A stretch of 64,000 bases of DNA from Bacteroidales bacterium (GTDB taxonomy: Bacteria > Bacteroidota > Bacteroidia > Bacteroidales > Marinilabiliaceae), in contig JAKSLF010000011.1 in the NCBI GenBank assembly GCA_024401355.1, positions 1-64,000 on the forward strand. Direction: 5' to 3'. Position numbers and translations under genes: made by a program. A model generated the notes under the pieces. The model was not told the DNA's origin. It did no database searches and saw only the letters and a program-made list of their open reading frames with translations. This document shows positions 42,550-51,840 of this stretch, piece after piece; position 1 is the stretch's first letter; every line of letters begins with the position of its first letter.

Positions 42550-43398
42550 ATGAAGGAGAATTATTTTATAATCAGTCCATCGTATAAAAAGCAGCAAACA
42601 AATTCATACTATATGTCCATCCAGATGACTCTGGATGGACTTTCTTTTTCTGTCTATGACCCTGTTCGTAATTCTGTCGTTGCTCTCGGCTCTACCCTTT
42701 TCAACACACCCGACGAACAGTTCGCACACCATGAGGAATATCTGCTGAAGACGGATATCTTCAAAGACAAGTTCAAGAAAACAATTATTAGTATCGAAAG
42801 TCGCTCTTTTTCTATCCTCCCTAAGGCTGTGTTCGATCCTGAAAAGGCCGCTAATGTCTTGAGTTTTATCGGATGCAATATAGACAAGAACGACAAAAGA
42901 TTATTCGACAAGATTGAAATGGCTAATGCTGTCAATGTATTCGCCATTCCGTCTTTCCTTTACTACTTCTTGCAGACCCAGTTCAACGATTTCATTATGA
43001 TGCATTATACAACTCCTGTTGTACGTACTGCCTTGATGAAACGCGACACCGACAATGCTAATGCTATCGCACATGTCATCTACACTGGCGACGGGGTTAC
43101 TATGGTTGTTGTTGAACAGAATACTCTCAAACTCTGCAATAAGTTCAAATACAACGAGATTAACGATTTGGTGTACATTATAATGTTTACACTCGATCAA
43201 CTCGGACTAAACAACGACTCTACCAAGATTGTCATTAGTGGCGATGTCGACCGCGAAGACGCAAGGGCCGAACTAATAAGACGCTTTGCCCATAATGTCT
43301 CTTTCGCAAAACTGCCCGACTACTTGGGATACGAATTAAAGGTACCCGAACCTGAACATCAGTTTGTCAACCTCTTTAATATGTCAATATGCGTATAG
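42550..43398 (+). CDS. DUF3822-family protein
   Basis: This 282-residue cytoplasmic protein resembles the actin-like/PilM-type Bacteroidetes family DUF3822. The opening reads MSIQMTLDGLSFSVYDPVRN, with LFNTPDEQFAHHEEYLLKTD and TIISIESRSFSILPKAVFDP following, and KIVISGDVDREDARAELIRR comes near the end. It overlaps the rsmD start by 10 bases, the usual arrangement in this phylum. The molecular role is not known. Confidence 0.85.
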   Translation: MKENYFIISPSYKKQQTNSYYMSIQMTLDGLSFSVYDPVRNSVVALGSTLFNTPDEQFAHHEEYLLKTDIFKDKFKKTIISIESRSFSILPKAVFDPEKAANVLSFIGCNIDKNDKRLFDKIEMANAVNVFAIPSFLYYFLQTQFNDFIMMHYTTPVVRTALMKRDTDNANAIAHVIYTGDGVTMVVVEQNTLKLCNKFKYNEINDLVYIIMFTLDQLGLNNDSTKIVISGDVDREDARAELIRRFAHNVSFAKLPDYLGYELKVPEPEHQFVNLFNMSICV

Positions 43399-43928
43399 TT
43401 AGTGGATCTCTTCGAGGCAGACGCTTCTGCCCTCCTGATAATTTTTCCGCAAGACCTACTACTGATTTTGCGAAGGAGAATCTCTTCAATGTACTTGCCA
43501 ATTTCATTGATTTCGATTCTATAAAGGTCCTCGACCTATTCTCGGGCACTGGTAGCATTACTTACGAGTTTGTTTCACGTGGATGTACTGATATAACTAG
43601 CGTTGAGATGAATTTCAAACACCAGCAGTTCATTGCAAAAACTATAAAGGAGTTCAACATTTCACAATACGCTAGATCTATCAAGGCTGATGCTTTTAAG
43701 TTTGCTCAAAGCACATCCGAAAAATACGACCTCATTTTCGCTGACCCACCTTTCGATCTCGAAACGGCAGCTCAACTTCCCGATATTGTCATCAGTCGCC
43801 AACTGCTCAAAGAAGGCGGAATAATGATTCTAGAACATTCGGGAGCCGGCAAATACAATGCCCATCCTAACTTTCAACAGACCCGATCTTACGGAAAGGT
43901 GAATTTCACTTTCTTCTCTTATAATTGA
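43389..43928 (+). CDS. rsmD: 16S rRNA (guanine966-N2)-methyltransferase
   Basis: The 179-residue enzyme has the RsmD layout: MRIVSGSLRGRRFCPPDNFS, RPTTDFAKENLFNVL, the SAM site DLFSGTGSITYEFVSRG, and the catalytic DPPF in LIFADPPFDL (about 119-124). It methylates G966 of 16S rRNA. Translation is coupled to DUF3822 through the 10-base overlap. Confidence 0.93.
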   Translation: MRIVSGSLRGRRFCPPDNFSARPTTDFAKENLFNVLANFIDFDSIKVLDLFSGTGSITYEFVSRGCTDITSVEMNFKHQQFIAKTIKEFNISQYARSIKADAFKFAQSTSEKYDLIFADPPFDLETAAQLPDIVISRQLLKEGGIMILEHSGAGKYNAHPNFQQTRSYGKVNFTFFSYN

Positions 43929-43938
43929 TTAGACTACA

Positions 43939-44781
43939 ATGACTCTTCAGATAAATATAAAAGGAAAACTCTACTCCTTCGACCAGCCTAAGGTTATGGG
44001 TATACTCAATCTTACGCCCGACTCTTTCTATGACGGTGGAAAGTATATTCATAATGCTGACAATATAAAGGCTCGTGTCGAACAGATTCTGACCGAAGGC
44101 GCCGATATGATCGACATGGGAGCATACTCTTCTCGTCCTGGTGCCGACGATGTAACTCCTGATGAAGAATGGAGACGTCTGGCAGAAGGTTTTGAGGTTA
44201 TCAACAAGATATGTCCTGAGGCTATCGTCTCTGTCGATACTTTCCGTTCAGATATAGCGCGTAAAAGTGTTACCGACGGAGGCGCTTCCATTATTAATGA
44301 CATCTCTGGAGGCGAACTTGATGATAATATGTTCTCTACGATTGCCGACCTGCATGTCCCATATATCCTTATGCACATGAAAGGTACTCCTAAGAACATG
44401 CAAAGCGCACCTACATACAACGATGTAACTGGTGAGGTTATTGGCTATCTGAGCAATCGACTTTTGTCTCTTCGTAAGCTGGGCGTTTCCGATATTATAA
44501 TAGACCCTGGATTCGGCTTCGGGAAAACTGTTGAGCACAACTATACTCTTCTGCGTAATTTGTCAGATTTTCAGATTTTCAATCTGCCTGTTCTTGTCGG
44601 AATATCCAGAAAGTCTATGATATACAAAACTCTTGGATCATCCCCAGCAGAAAGCCTCAACGGAACGACTATCCTCAACACATTATCACTCGAACGAGGA
44701 GCCAATATTCTTCGAGTTCACGATGTAAAGGAATGTGTCGAATGTGTAAAGCTGTTCCAGAAAACATATTCAGATTATTAA
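43939..44781 (+). CDS. folP: Dihydropteroate synthase
   Basis: This 280-residue folate enzyme carries GILNLTPDSFYDGGKY (about 21-36), DMGAYSSRPGADDV (the usual IDIGGxSTRPG loop), the SVDTFRSDIA strand, NDISGGELDD, and the DPGFGFGKTVEHN and GISRKS motifs. It joins pABA to the pterin pyrophosphate. cdaA follows 24 bases later, a pairing typical of Bacteroidetes. Confidence 0.95.
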   Translation: MTLQINIKGKLYSFDQPKVMGILNLTPDSFYDGGKYIHNADNIKARVEQILTEGADMIDMGAYSSRPGADDVTPDEEWRRLAEGFEVINKICPEAIVSVDTFRSDIARKSVTDGGASIINDISGGELDDNMFSTIADLHVPYILMHMKGTPKNMQSAPTYNDVTGEVIGYLSNRLLSLRKLGVSDIIIDPGFGFGKTVEHNYTLLRNLSDFQIFNLPVLVGISRKSMIYKTLGSSPAESLNGTTILNTLSLERGANILRVHDVKECVECVKLFQKTYSDY

Positions 44782-44805
44782 TCACATTGTAGGGAGGAAC
44801 GATAT

Positions 44806-45570
44806 ATGATGTCTCTTTTTGAACTTCGATTTGTTGATGTCGTCGACATTGTGCTTTGCGCTTATATAATGTATGTTATTTTCAAGCTCATCAAAGGCAC
44901 TGTGGCCCTCTCTATTGTATTTTCTATTGTTGGCTTCACTGTTCTTTGGTTTATCGTCAGAGCTCTCAAGATGTCTATGCTTTCTGGCATTATGAATAGT
45001 TTTGTCAGCATAGGTCTTCTGGCTCTTATCGTCATATTCCAACAAGAGGTCCGACGTTTTCTTGTTATGGTCGCAACACGCTACGATATTCTACGCAGAT
45101 TAGGGTTCGACCGCAGTTTAGCAGAACAGAAAAGCAACGAAACATTCATATCTAGTATTGTCAAGTCATGCGATAGCATGTCTCGCACCAAAACTGGTGC
45201 ATTGATTGTTATTTCTCGAACTGTCGGACTGAAGGATTTCATCGCAACTGGCGATGAAATAAATGCAGAATTCTCACAACAGCTTATTGAGACTATTTTC
45301 TTTAAGAATACTCCCCTTCACGATGGTGCTATGATTGTCAATACACACAAGATTCTTGCTGCTGCATGTATCTTGCCTGTGTCACACAATATGGATATTC
45401 CAAAACATTTCGGACTCCGACACCGCTCTGCCCTAGGCATCACCGAGGTTAGTGACGCACTGGCTATTGTCGTATCTGAAGAGACTGGCAACATTACCCT
45501 CTTCGACAAGGGCGTATTTGTCAAAATGAGCAATTCCGCCGAATTAAGCGAATATCTCGAAAAGTTATAA
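44806..45570 (+). CDS. cdaA: Diadenylate cyclase CdaA
   Basis: The 254-residue protein has three membrane helices in the first 85 residues and a DisA_N domain. The catalytic motifs are HDGAMI (FKNTPLHDGAMIVN, about 170) and RHRSALG (about 206). It makes cyclic di-AMP, which controls potassium and osmotic balance and cell-wall homeostasis. I start at the first ATG of ATGATG (44806); the second is equally possible. A YbbR-domain protein, the family of its usual regulator CdaR, is encoded in this window at 58893. Confidence 0.94.
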   Translation: MMSLFELRFVDVVDIVLCAYIMYVIFKLIKGTVALSIVFSIVGFTVLWFIVRALKMSMLSGIMNSFVSIGLLALIVIFQQEVRRFLVMVATRYDILRRLGFDRSLAEQKSNETFISSIVKSCDSMSRTKTGALIVISRTVGLKDFIATGDEINAEFSQQLIETIFFKNTPLHDGAMIVNTHKILAAACILPVSHNMDIPKHFGLRHRSALGITEVSDALAIVVSEETGNITLFDKGVFVKMSNSAELSEYLEKL

Positions 45571-45591
45571 ACCAATCAACACGTCAGTATA

Positions 45592-46458
45592 ATGTCTCGA
45601 ATTGTAGTATGTGGACGAAAGACAGAACTTGGCAAGGCCGTTTCTGCCGAACTCAAACAACAAGGCTATGAGGTTGTATTGATTTCCGCTGACGAACTAT
45701 CTGAAAACAACGCTCCTCTTATTGCAAAAAAATTTGATGGCGCACTTGCTGTTTGCAATACTATTGGCGTCCCTTATGTTGCCCATTGGTCTGATACTTA
45801 TGTACATGATATATATTGCAGCCGCATGTTGGCTATACGCGAAATTATCGAGGCTTTCCGCTACTGCAAAGAAAAACCTAAGGCTTTTATTCACGTATCT
45901 AATGCAATGGTATACGATGAGTATGAGGTTCACGACGAGTTTTCCACACAATATACTGACTCATTCACTGCGGAAGTCGGACTAATGGAGACGAAAGAGG
46001 TCCTAAAGGCTCACAAGCGAAATCCTGAGATGAGACTTTCTATTGTTCGATCTGGGTATCTCATGTACCGCTCAGGAGGACTGTTTAAGGTTCTTCATCG
46101 TGTATGCAATAGCCGTGTTTTCGGATGTCTTGGAGACGGATTCCAATGTCTGCCAATGATACATATTAAGGATGCTGCAAAGGCTATATCAATGATTACT
46201 ACCGATGACAATGCTGTCGGAATTATCAATCTGACAATACCATCTATCGCCTCAATGCGCGAACTTACTGTCGCAATCCGCAATAAAAGTCGTGGACCAC
46301 ATATCACACTACCCGACTTTGTTGTAAAATTCCTTGTCGGACGTGCAGTCTCTATGCTCGAACAAAATTGTAAGGTTGTTCCTTCACGTCTTACTTCTAT
46401 GGGATTTACATTCACTTATCCTAATGTCGATTCTATTATAAGCGACCTCTACAAATAA
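45592..46458 (+). CDS. SDR-type epimerase-like protein (TIGR01777/YfcH group)
   Basis: The 288-residue protein has a Rossmann start (SRIVVCGRKTELGKAVSAEL), a HVSNAMVYDEYEVHDEF segment and CLGDGFQCLPMIHIKDAAKA. It ends with a C-terminal domain LPDFVVKFLVGRAVSMLEQN then SRLTSMGFTFTYP, which is the pattern of the SDR39U1/YfcH family. The usual GxTGxxG loop is altered to CGRKTELG, and the YxxxK Tyr is not evident. Activity is therefore uncertain. Co-oriented with cdaA, 21 bases apart. Confidence 0.8.
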   Translation: MSRIVVCGRKTELGKAVSAELKQQGYEVVLISADELSENNAPLIAKKFDGALAVCNTIGVPYVAHWSDTYVHDIYCSRMLAIREIIEAFRYCKEKPKAFIHVSNAMVYDEYEVHDEFSTQYTDSFTAEVGLMETKEVLKAHKRNPEMRLSIVRSGYLMYRSGGLFKVLHRVCNSRVFGCLGDGFQCLPMIHIKDAAKAISMITTDDNAVGIINLTIPSIASMRELTVAIRNKSRGPHITLPDFVVKFLVGRAVSMLEQNCKVVPSRLTSMGFTFTYPNVDSIISDLYK

Positions 46459-46470
46459 TCATGAGAGACA

Positions 46471-46500
46471 TTGAACTCATAAAAAAAAGATTTATATTTG
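46471..46500 (+). promoter_or_regulatory. Promoter of the 46525 lipoprotein gene
   Basis: TTG at 46471-46473, 19 bases, then a perfect TATATTTG at 46493-46500, 24 bases before the start codon. Confidence 0.65.
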
Positions 46501-46524
46501 CATTAAATAAAATATAGGAATATT

Positions 46525-46893
46525 ATGGTTAGGAATTTATTTAAAGGACTCTTTATCCTTGTCATGGGCATTGTTCTTTTTGCCTCTTGCAACAAAGAAC
46601 AGTCTGTTGTCAATGATCTCAAGGCTCTATCAGAAGAAATAGCTGAACATGGCGAAAATTACACCCAAGAAGAGTGGGAAAAGGCCACTCAAATTCACAA
46701 TGAAATAATAGCACGTAAAGAAGGTTGTCAGTTCACTACCGAACAACTATCAGAAATCCATCAGCTGGAAGCTGAAATTGCAAAAAACGCCGCAGTTGCA
46801 GCAGCCAAAAGCATTACTAATACTGCCAAAGAGGCTGCCGATAAGGTAGGAAACGCTGTCGAAGGCATTATTGATGGACTGAAGGCAGAATAA
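46525..46893 (+). CDS. Small helical lipoprotein (DUF6565-like)
   Basis: This 122-residue lipoprotein has an SPII signal ([14 protein letters not shown]) and a helical, charged body ([40 protein letters not shown]). The spacing of [11 protein letters not shown] matches a family of small Bacteroidales lipoproteins I know only as DUF6565-type. It has its own promoter and is followed after two bases by the SUI1 gene. Confidence 0.75.
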   Translation: MVRNLFKGLFILVMGIVLFASCNKEQSVVNDLKALSEEIAEHGENYTQEEWEKATQIHNEIIARKEGCQFTTEQLSEIHQLEAEIAKNAAVAAAKSITNTAKEAADKVGNAVEGIIDGLKAE

Positions 46894-46895
46894 GT

Positions 46896-47249
46896 ATGGC
46901 TAAAAAAGATAATTGGAAACATCGTGATGGCGTGGTATATTCCACGTCATCATCTTTTGAATATACAACCGACGATGATGATTCTGTTATTGAAGATGTA
47001 CCACCTCAACAACAGAACCTAAAGGTTCAGCTCGACAAAAAACAAAGAGCTGGCAAGGCTGTGACTCTTATAACCGGCTTTGTTGGTTCCGACGATTCAA
47101 TCAAGGAACTTGGCAAGAAACTCAAAACTGCATGTGGCGTAGGCGGATCCGTAAAAGACGGTGAGATTCTCGTACAGGGCGATTTCAGAGACAAAATAAT
47201 TGAAATCCTGCAAAAGGATGGCTTTAAAGTTAAACGTGTCGGTGGATAA
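46896..47249 (+). CDS. SUI1/eIF1-like translation factor (YciH family)
   Basis: The 117-residue protein has an acidic N-terminal tail and the SUI1 domain: [69 protein letters not shown]. YciH-type factors affect initiation fidelity in other bacteria. It starts two bases after the lipoprotein gene. Confidence 0.92.
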   Translation: MAKKDNWKHRDGVVYSTSSSFEYTTDDDDSVIEDVPPQQQNLKVQLDKKQRAGKAVTLITGFVGSDDSIKELGKKLKTACGVGGSVKDGEILVQGDFRDKIIEILQKDGFKVKRVGG

Positions 47250-47266
47250 TTAATCATTCTCTCTAT

Positions 47267-48538
47267 ATGGAACCACTTGCAGAACGAATGAGACCGCGAA
47301 CGCTGGCCGACTACTCCGGACAAAAACATCTGGTCGGAGAAGGGGCTATTTTGCGTAGAATGATTGATAGCGGACACCTCTCTTCTATAATCTTGTGGGG
47401 TCCTCCTGGTGTCGGAAAAACTACACTAGCCAAAATAATATCTCAACATCTCAATAGACCATTTTTCACTCTTTCTGCTATAAGCAGTGGTGTGAAGGAG
47501 GTCAGAGAGGTTATTGACAAGGCTAAAAACAGCAGATTTTTCAACAACGATTCGGCAATTCTCTTCATTGACGAAATACATCGTTTCTCAAAATCACAAC
47601 AAGATAGCCTTCTTGCCGCTGTCGAAGAAGGCATCGTTACTCTTATCGGTGCAACAACAGAGAATCCTTCGTTTGAGGTCATCTCTCCACTTCTATCCAG
47701 ATGTCAGGTCTACGTTCTAAAATCGCTCAATCACGACGATTTGATGGCCCTGACACACCGTGTCATTACAACAGACGAGGTCCTCAAAAATCTTAACATC
47801 AAGATAACAGAGGAAGCTGCTCTTGTTCGCTATTCTGGAGGCGATGCTAGAAAATTGCTCAATATAATTGAACTTGTAGTCAATTCACAAATTGGACAAG
47901 ACGAGATTGTAATCAACGATAAAAATGTCGTTGACAATCTACAGATGAGCCCTGCAGTTTACGACAAGAATGGCGAAATGCACTACGACATAATCTCTGC
48001 TTTCATCAAGTCTATTCGCGGTTCCGACCCCGATGCTGCAGTCTACTGGCTTGCACGAATGATAGAAGGTGGAGAAGACCCTAAGTTCATTGCCCGACGT
48101 CTTGTCATTTCTGCATCCGAAGATATAGGATTAGCCAATCCTAATGCCTTGCTTATTGCCAATCAGGCGTTCGATGCCGTAAATAAGATCGGATGGCCCG
48201 AAGGACGTATTGCCCTTTCCGAAGCTGCAATATATCTAGCAACATCACCTAAGAGCAATTCTGCATACAATGCCATAAATCAAGCAATAGCATTTGTTAA
48301 AGAAACTGGCAATCTTCCTGTACCACTCCACCTCCGTAATGCTCCAACTAATCTTATGGAGAAATTGAATTACGGACGCGACTATAAGTATGCTCATGAT
48401 TTCCCAGGACATTTTGTAGTTCAACAATATCTTCCCGATGAAATTGCTTCAAAACGTTTCTACTACGCACAAGAGAATGCAGCAGAACAACGACATGCAG
48501 AACTACAAAAACAACTCTGGGGAGAATATAAAAAATGA
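47267..48538 (+). CDS. rarA: Replication-associated recombination protein A
   Basis: This 423-residue clamp-loader-like ATPase has the start PLAERMRPRTLADYSGQKHL, Walker A GPPGVGKTTLAK (about 46-57), Walker B LFIDEIHRFSK, the sensor GATTENPSFEV, and the MgsA C-terminal segment (SPAVYDKNGEMHYDIISAFI, then KSIRGSDPDAAVYWLARM). It acts at stalled replication forks. It starts 17 bases after the SUI1 gene. Confidence 0.95.
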   Translation: MEPLAERMRPRTLADYSGQKHLVGEGAILRRMIDSGHLSSIILWGPPGVGKTTLAKIISQHLNRPFFTLSAISSGVKEVREVIDKAKNSRFFNNDSAILFIDEIHRFSKSQQDSLLAAVEEGIVTLIGATTENPSFEVISPLLSRCQVYVLKSLNHDDLMALTHRVITTDEVLKNLNIKITEEAALVRYSGGDARKLLNIIELVVNSQIGQDEIVINDKNVVDNLQMSPAVYDKNGEMHYDIISAFIKSIRGSDPDAAVYWLARMIEGGEDPKFIARRLVISASEDIGLANPNALLIANQAFDAVNKIGWPEGRIALSEAAIYLATSPKSNSAYNAINQAIAFVKETGNLPVPLHLRNAPTNLMEKLNYGRDYKYAHDFPGHFVVQQYLPDEIASKRFYYAQENAAEQRHAELQKQLWGEYKK

Positions 48539-48559
48539 TATACATAAAACAATAATAAT

Positions 48560-49384
48560 ATGAACAACATAATCAATTCTATACCCAAAATAAAAAACAC
48601 TAATAGCGGCAATTTTTTTATCTTTGCAGGCCCTTGCGTAATCGAAGGTGAAGATATGGCTCTCCGTATTGCTGAACATCTGACAAAGGTTTCCGACAGA
48701 CTCAAAATTCCTTTTGTTTTCAAAGGTTCTTACCGTAAGGCCAATCGATCACGCATCGACTCTTTCAGTGGAATAGGCGATGAAAAAGCGCTTAAGATTC
48801 TTCGCAAGGTAAGCGAAACTTTTGACGTTCCTACAGTAACCGATTTTCATTCCGCCGAAGAGGCTTCTATGGCTGCCGAATATGTCGATGTACTTCAAAT
48901 ACCAGCCTTCCTATGCCGTCAGACAGATATATTGGTCGCAGCAGCCAACACAGGTAAGGTTGTCAATATCAAAAAAGGACAGTTCCTTGCTCCTGAAGCT
49001 ATGGAACATGCTGTAAAGAAGGTTAAAGATTCTGGCAACAATAATGTAATAATCACTGACCGCGGCACGATGTTCGGCTACTACGATCTTATCGTTGACT
49101 ACAGAGGAATACCTGTCATGCAAAAACAAGCACCTGTAGTTCTCGATATAACACATTCTCTCCAACAGCCTAATCAAGCATCTGGTGTAACAGGTGGAAA
49201 ACCTCAGTTGATTGAGACCGTCGCACGTGCTGGCGTTTCCGTTGGAGTTGATGGACTTTTCCTTGAAACACATTTCGACCCTAAAAATGCCAAGTCAGAT
49301 GGCGCCAACATGTTAGACTTGTCTCTATTTGAAGGATTAATGGAGCGCCTCGTTGCAATCAAGCAAACAATTAATCAATTCTAA
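48560..49384 (+). CDS. kdsA: 3-deoxy-8-phosphooctulonate synthase
   Basis: The 274-residue enzyme condenses phosphoenolpyruvate with arabinose 5-phosphate to make the Kdo precursor of lipopolysaccharide. Motifs include FIFAGPCVIEGEDMALRIAE, FKGSYRKANRSRIDSFSGIG, QIPAFLCRQTDILVAAANTG, ITDRGTMFGYYDLIVDYRGI, and the HSLQQPN and ETHFDP metal-site loops. It suggests the cell has Kdo-containing LPS. Confidence 0.96.
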   Translation: MNNIINSIPKIKNTNSGNFFIFAGPCVIEGEDMALRIAEHLTKVSDRLKIPFVFKGSYRKANRSRIDSFSGIGDEKALKILRKVSETFDVPTVTDFHSAEEASMAAEYVDVLQIPAFLCRQTDILVAAANTGKVVNIKKGQFLAPEAMEHAVKKVKDSGNNNVIITDRGTMFGYYDLIVDYRGIPVMQKQAPVVLDITHSLQQPNQASGVTGGKPQLIETVARAGVSVGVDGLFLETHFDPKNAKSDGANMLDLSLFEGLMERLVAIKQTINQF

Positions 49385-49424
49385 CGATTAAAGAATTCTC
49401 TTCTAACACTTCTACACATAAAAC

Positions 49425-50525
49425 ATGAAGAATTTCTCATTACTATCATTGACTGCATTAGCATTGTTTTCATGTCAAAACAACCAATACAACGTTCTTA
49501 TTGACATACCACAAGATTCTAATGTTGCAGACAGCTCAATTGTTTATCTTACAGACTACGAGACCAAATCTCATACAGACTCTGCATTTGTTTACAACGG
49601 CACCGCTGAATTTTCAGGCGTTATCAACGGAAGCTGTATTCGCCGTATTGAAATACCTAATTCTAGGTTATATGCCAATATAATAATAGAACCAGGCACT
49701 ATTACTGTTGATTTCAACAACGCCAATGCAACTCGTACAAAACTAAATGATGATTATGCCTCTTTCTCTAAATGGCGCAAAGACACAGATAATTCATTTG
49801 CAAATCAATACGATGCAATAATCAAAGATACTACATTGTCATACGAAGACAAGAACTTGCAAAAAAACCTGTTGTATGAAAATTATAATAGGACAATAAG
49901 TCTTCATGCCGATAGCATTGTTACTGCTAATACCAATAACGCTCTAGGTCAAATAATTTTTTGGGAAAGTTATGTACAAACTCTCAACGGAATCATCAGC
50001 CTCGAAGAATATGAAAAAGCTCTAAACAAGGCAGGAGAATATATATCTAATTACACTCCTATCCAAAAAGGAACAGAGCAATTAAGAAATTATGCAAAAA
50101 CACAAGCCGGAAGTAAATTTATCGACTTCACAATAGAACACGGAAATATCGATGGTTCTCCTGCAAAATTATCAGATTATGTCGGAAAGGGGAAAATAAT
50201 ACTTGTAGACTTCTGGGCAAGCTGGTGTGGTCCTTGTCGCCGTGCAATTCCATATATTAAAAACTCATACAATAAATACAAAAACGATAATTTCGACGTT
50301 CTTGGTATTGCTGTCTGGGACAATAAAGATAATACACTAGAAGCCATAGAAGAAGAAGGAATAACATGGAATGTAATTATAGACGCCCAGAAAGTCCCAA
50401 CAGATATATATGGCATTTATGGCATTCCAGAACTAATTCTTTTTGATGCTGACGGAACAATCATTGAGCGTTCATTCTCTCCTTCTGCACTCGATTCTAT
50501 TATATCACAAGCACTGAAGAAATAA
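49425..50525 (+). CDS. TlpA-like thiol-disulfide lipoprotein with DUF4369 domain
   Basis: This 366-residue protein has an SPII signal (LLSLTALALFSC), a DUF4369 domain (DSNVADSSIVYLTDYETKSH, GVINGSCIRRIEIP) and a C-terminal thioredoxin domain with WCGPC (VDFWASWCGPCRRAIPYIKN). Bacteroidetes use such proteins as periplasmic or outer-membrane-anchored reductases. It stands downstream of kdsA with a 40-base gap. Confidence 0.9.
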   Translation: MKNFSLLSLTALALFSCQNNQYNVLIDIPQDSNVADSSIVYLTDYETKSHTDSAFVYNGTAEFSGVINGSCIRRIEIPNSRLYANIIIEPGTITVDFNNANATRTKLNDDYASFSKWRKDTDNSFANQYDAIIKDTTLSYEDKNLQKNLLYENYNRTISLHADSIVTANTNNALGQIIFWESYVQTLNGIISLEEYEKALNKAGEYISNYTPIQKGTEQLRNYAKTQAGSKFIDFTIEHGNIDGSPAKLSDYVGKGKIILVDFWASWCGPCRRAIPYIKNSYNKYKNDNFDVLGIAVWDNKDNTLEAIEEEGITWNVIIDAQKVPTDIYGIYGIPELILFDADGTIIERSFSPSALDSIISQALKK

Positions 50526-50535
50526 GACACAGATA

Positions 50536-51756
50536 CTATATAGGTCGACAATGAATTAAAATTTTTCGTTCTCCTAATGCGGTGGTTGCAAAAATATAAT
50601 CGCAACCACCGTCTTTCATTTTGAGTTTTTTCCTTATATCATCTACTTTTTGAGGAAAATTCCTAACTGTTATATTTGACTTGTCAATACCACTCAATGT
50701 GGCAGGAACATTATTTTTTCCCAACGCACCCATTGATAATATCTCAAATGATCTACCTGCGAATCCAGCAATTCGTTCATCACTCGTATACAAATGACTA
50801 TTAACATGTAGCTTTTTTAATCCAAACCTACTAGCAACACTCTTATATGCACCTGATTTCATAATGGCTGCATTGGGCTCATAAAGATATTTACCTATGC
50901 TCGAAGCTATATTGAGTTGACAATTTCGTTCTTCTTCTATCGAAAAATCAAATCTGTATGAACATTTAGAAGATTGGTTATATGTATATATCCGAGGATC
51001 AGAACAACCATCTTTTCTAAGAACTAGCAATAATTCCTTACATTCATTATCTGTTGCAACAACATGTACTTCAACAATACTCTTTAGTTTTTGTATTGCT
51101 TCAGTTATATCTAGCATTGGAGACAATTTAACAATAACAATTTCAGCCCTATCTAAAAGGATGTCTGATATTCCCAATATGTTAGGTGTACAATCTTCTA
51201 TGCTTACGGTTTTACTACCATTTTTATCACGTCGAGCAGGATCAATAAACAACACAGAATAATTCTCATTGACATTACGAATATAATCTTCACATTCTCC
51301 ATTGATTACATTAACCTTGTCCATGCCTAAACATGAAAGATTATGCCTAACTATAGAAACCAATTCACTATTTCTTTCTACGTATGTCTTTTCATCAAAG
51401 TTTTTTCCAATAAAATAGAAATCAACACCAAAACCACCAGTTAAATCTATAAATCTATTTCGAGCAACTCCATAATGCTCACACCTATCACATATAATAC
51501 GAGCCTTATATTCTGCAGTAGTTTCCGACGAACACTGTTCTATAGATAAATGTATAGGATATAATAGATTGCTCACAGTTGCCCATTGTGGAACTTTGTG
51601 TTTTATCATTTGTCTTCCTGCTATCTGTTGAAGAACATACTGTGGTCTAATGTTGTTACTTTTCTTGATTTTCAAGGCAAGACGATTCACATCAGAGTCA
51701 ATATTTTCTGCAATAAATATTTTTTCATCTTCAGTCAATTCCACTACAGCACACAT
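50536..51756 (-). CDS. THUMP-like class I SAM-dependent methyltransferase
   Basis: The 406-residue protein has a helical start (LTEDEKIFIAENIDSDVNRL), a SAM-binding loop DLTGGFGVDFYFIGKNF (about 144-160), SVLFIDPARRDKNGSK (a DPxR motif, about 206-221) and a C-terminal THUMP-like domain with AAIMKSGAYKSVASRFGLKK. The family is widespread in Bacteroidetes as a predicted RNA or tRNA methyltransferase; the target is unknown. It is convergent with the TlpA-like gene, ten bases apart, so the two share a very tight 3-prime region. Confidence 0.85.
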   Translation of the reverse strand: MCAVVELTEDEKIFIAENIDSDVNRLALKIKKSNNIRPQYVLQQIAGRQMIKHKVPQWATVSNLLYPIHLSIEQCSSETTAEYKARIICDRCEHYGVARNRFIDLTGGFGVDFYFIGKNFDEKTYVERNSELVSIVRHNLSCLGMDKVNVINGECEDYIRNVNENYSVLFIDPARRDKNGSKTVSIEDCTPNILGISDILLDRAEIVIVKLSPMLDITEAIQKLKSIVEVHVVATDNECKELLLVLRKDGCSDPRIYTYNQSSKCSYRFDFSIEEERNCQLNIASSIGKYLYEPNAAIMKSGAYKSVASRFGLKKLHVNSHLYTSDERIAGFAGRSFEILSMGALGKNNVPATLSGIDKSNITVRNFPQKVDDIRKKLKMKDGGCDYIFATTALGERKILIHCRPI

Positions 51757-51796
51757 ACTACCCTATTACTTTATCTATCCGACACTATAACAAAAA

Positions 51797-51818
51797 AGGT
51801 CGGCTAAAGACCGACCTC
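51797..51818 (-). terminator. Terminator of the interrupted lipoprotein gene
   Basis: AGGTCGG (51797-51803) pairs perfectly with CCGACCT (51811-51817). On the minus strand it is followed by TTTTTTG. It lies 23 bases past the stop at 51841. Confidence 0.75.
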
Positions 51819-51840
51819 TTTACTATGATTATTTGTTTTA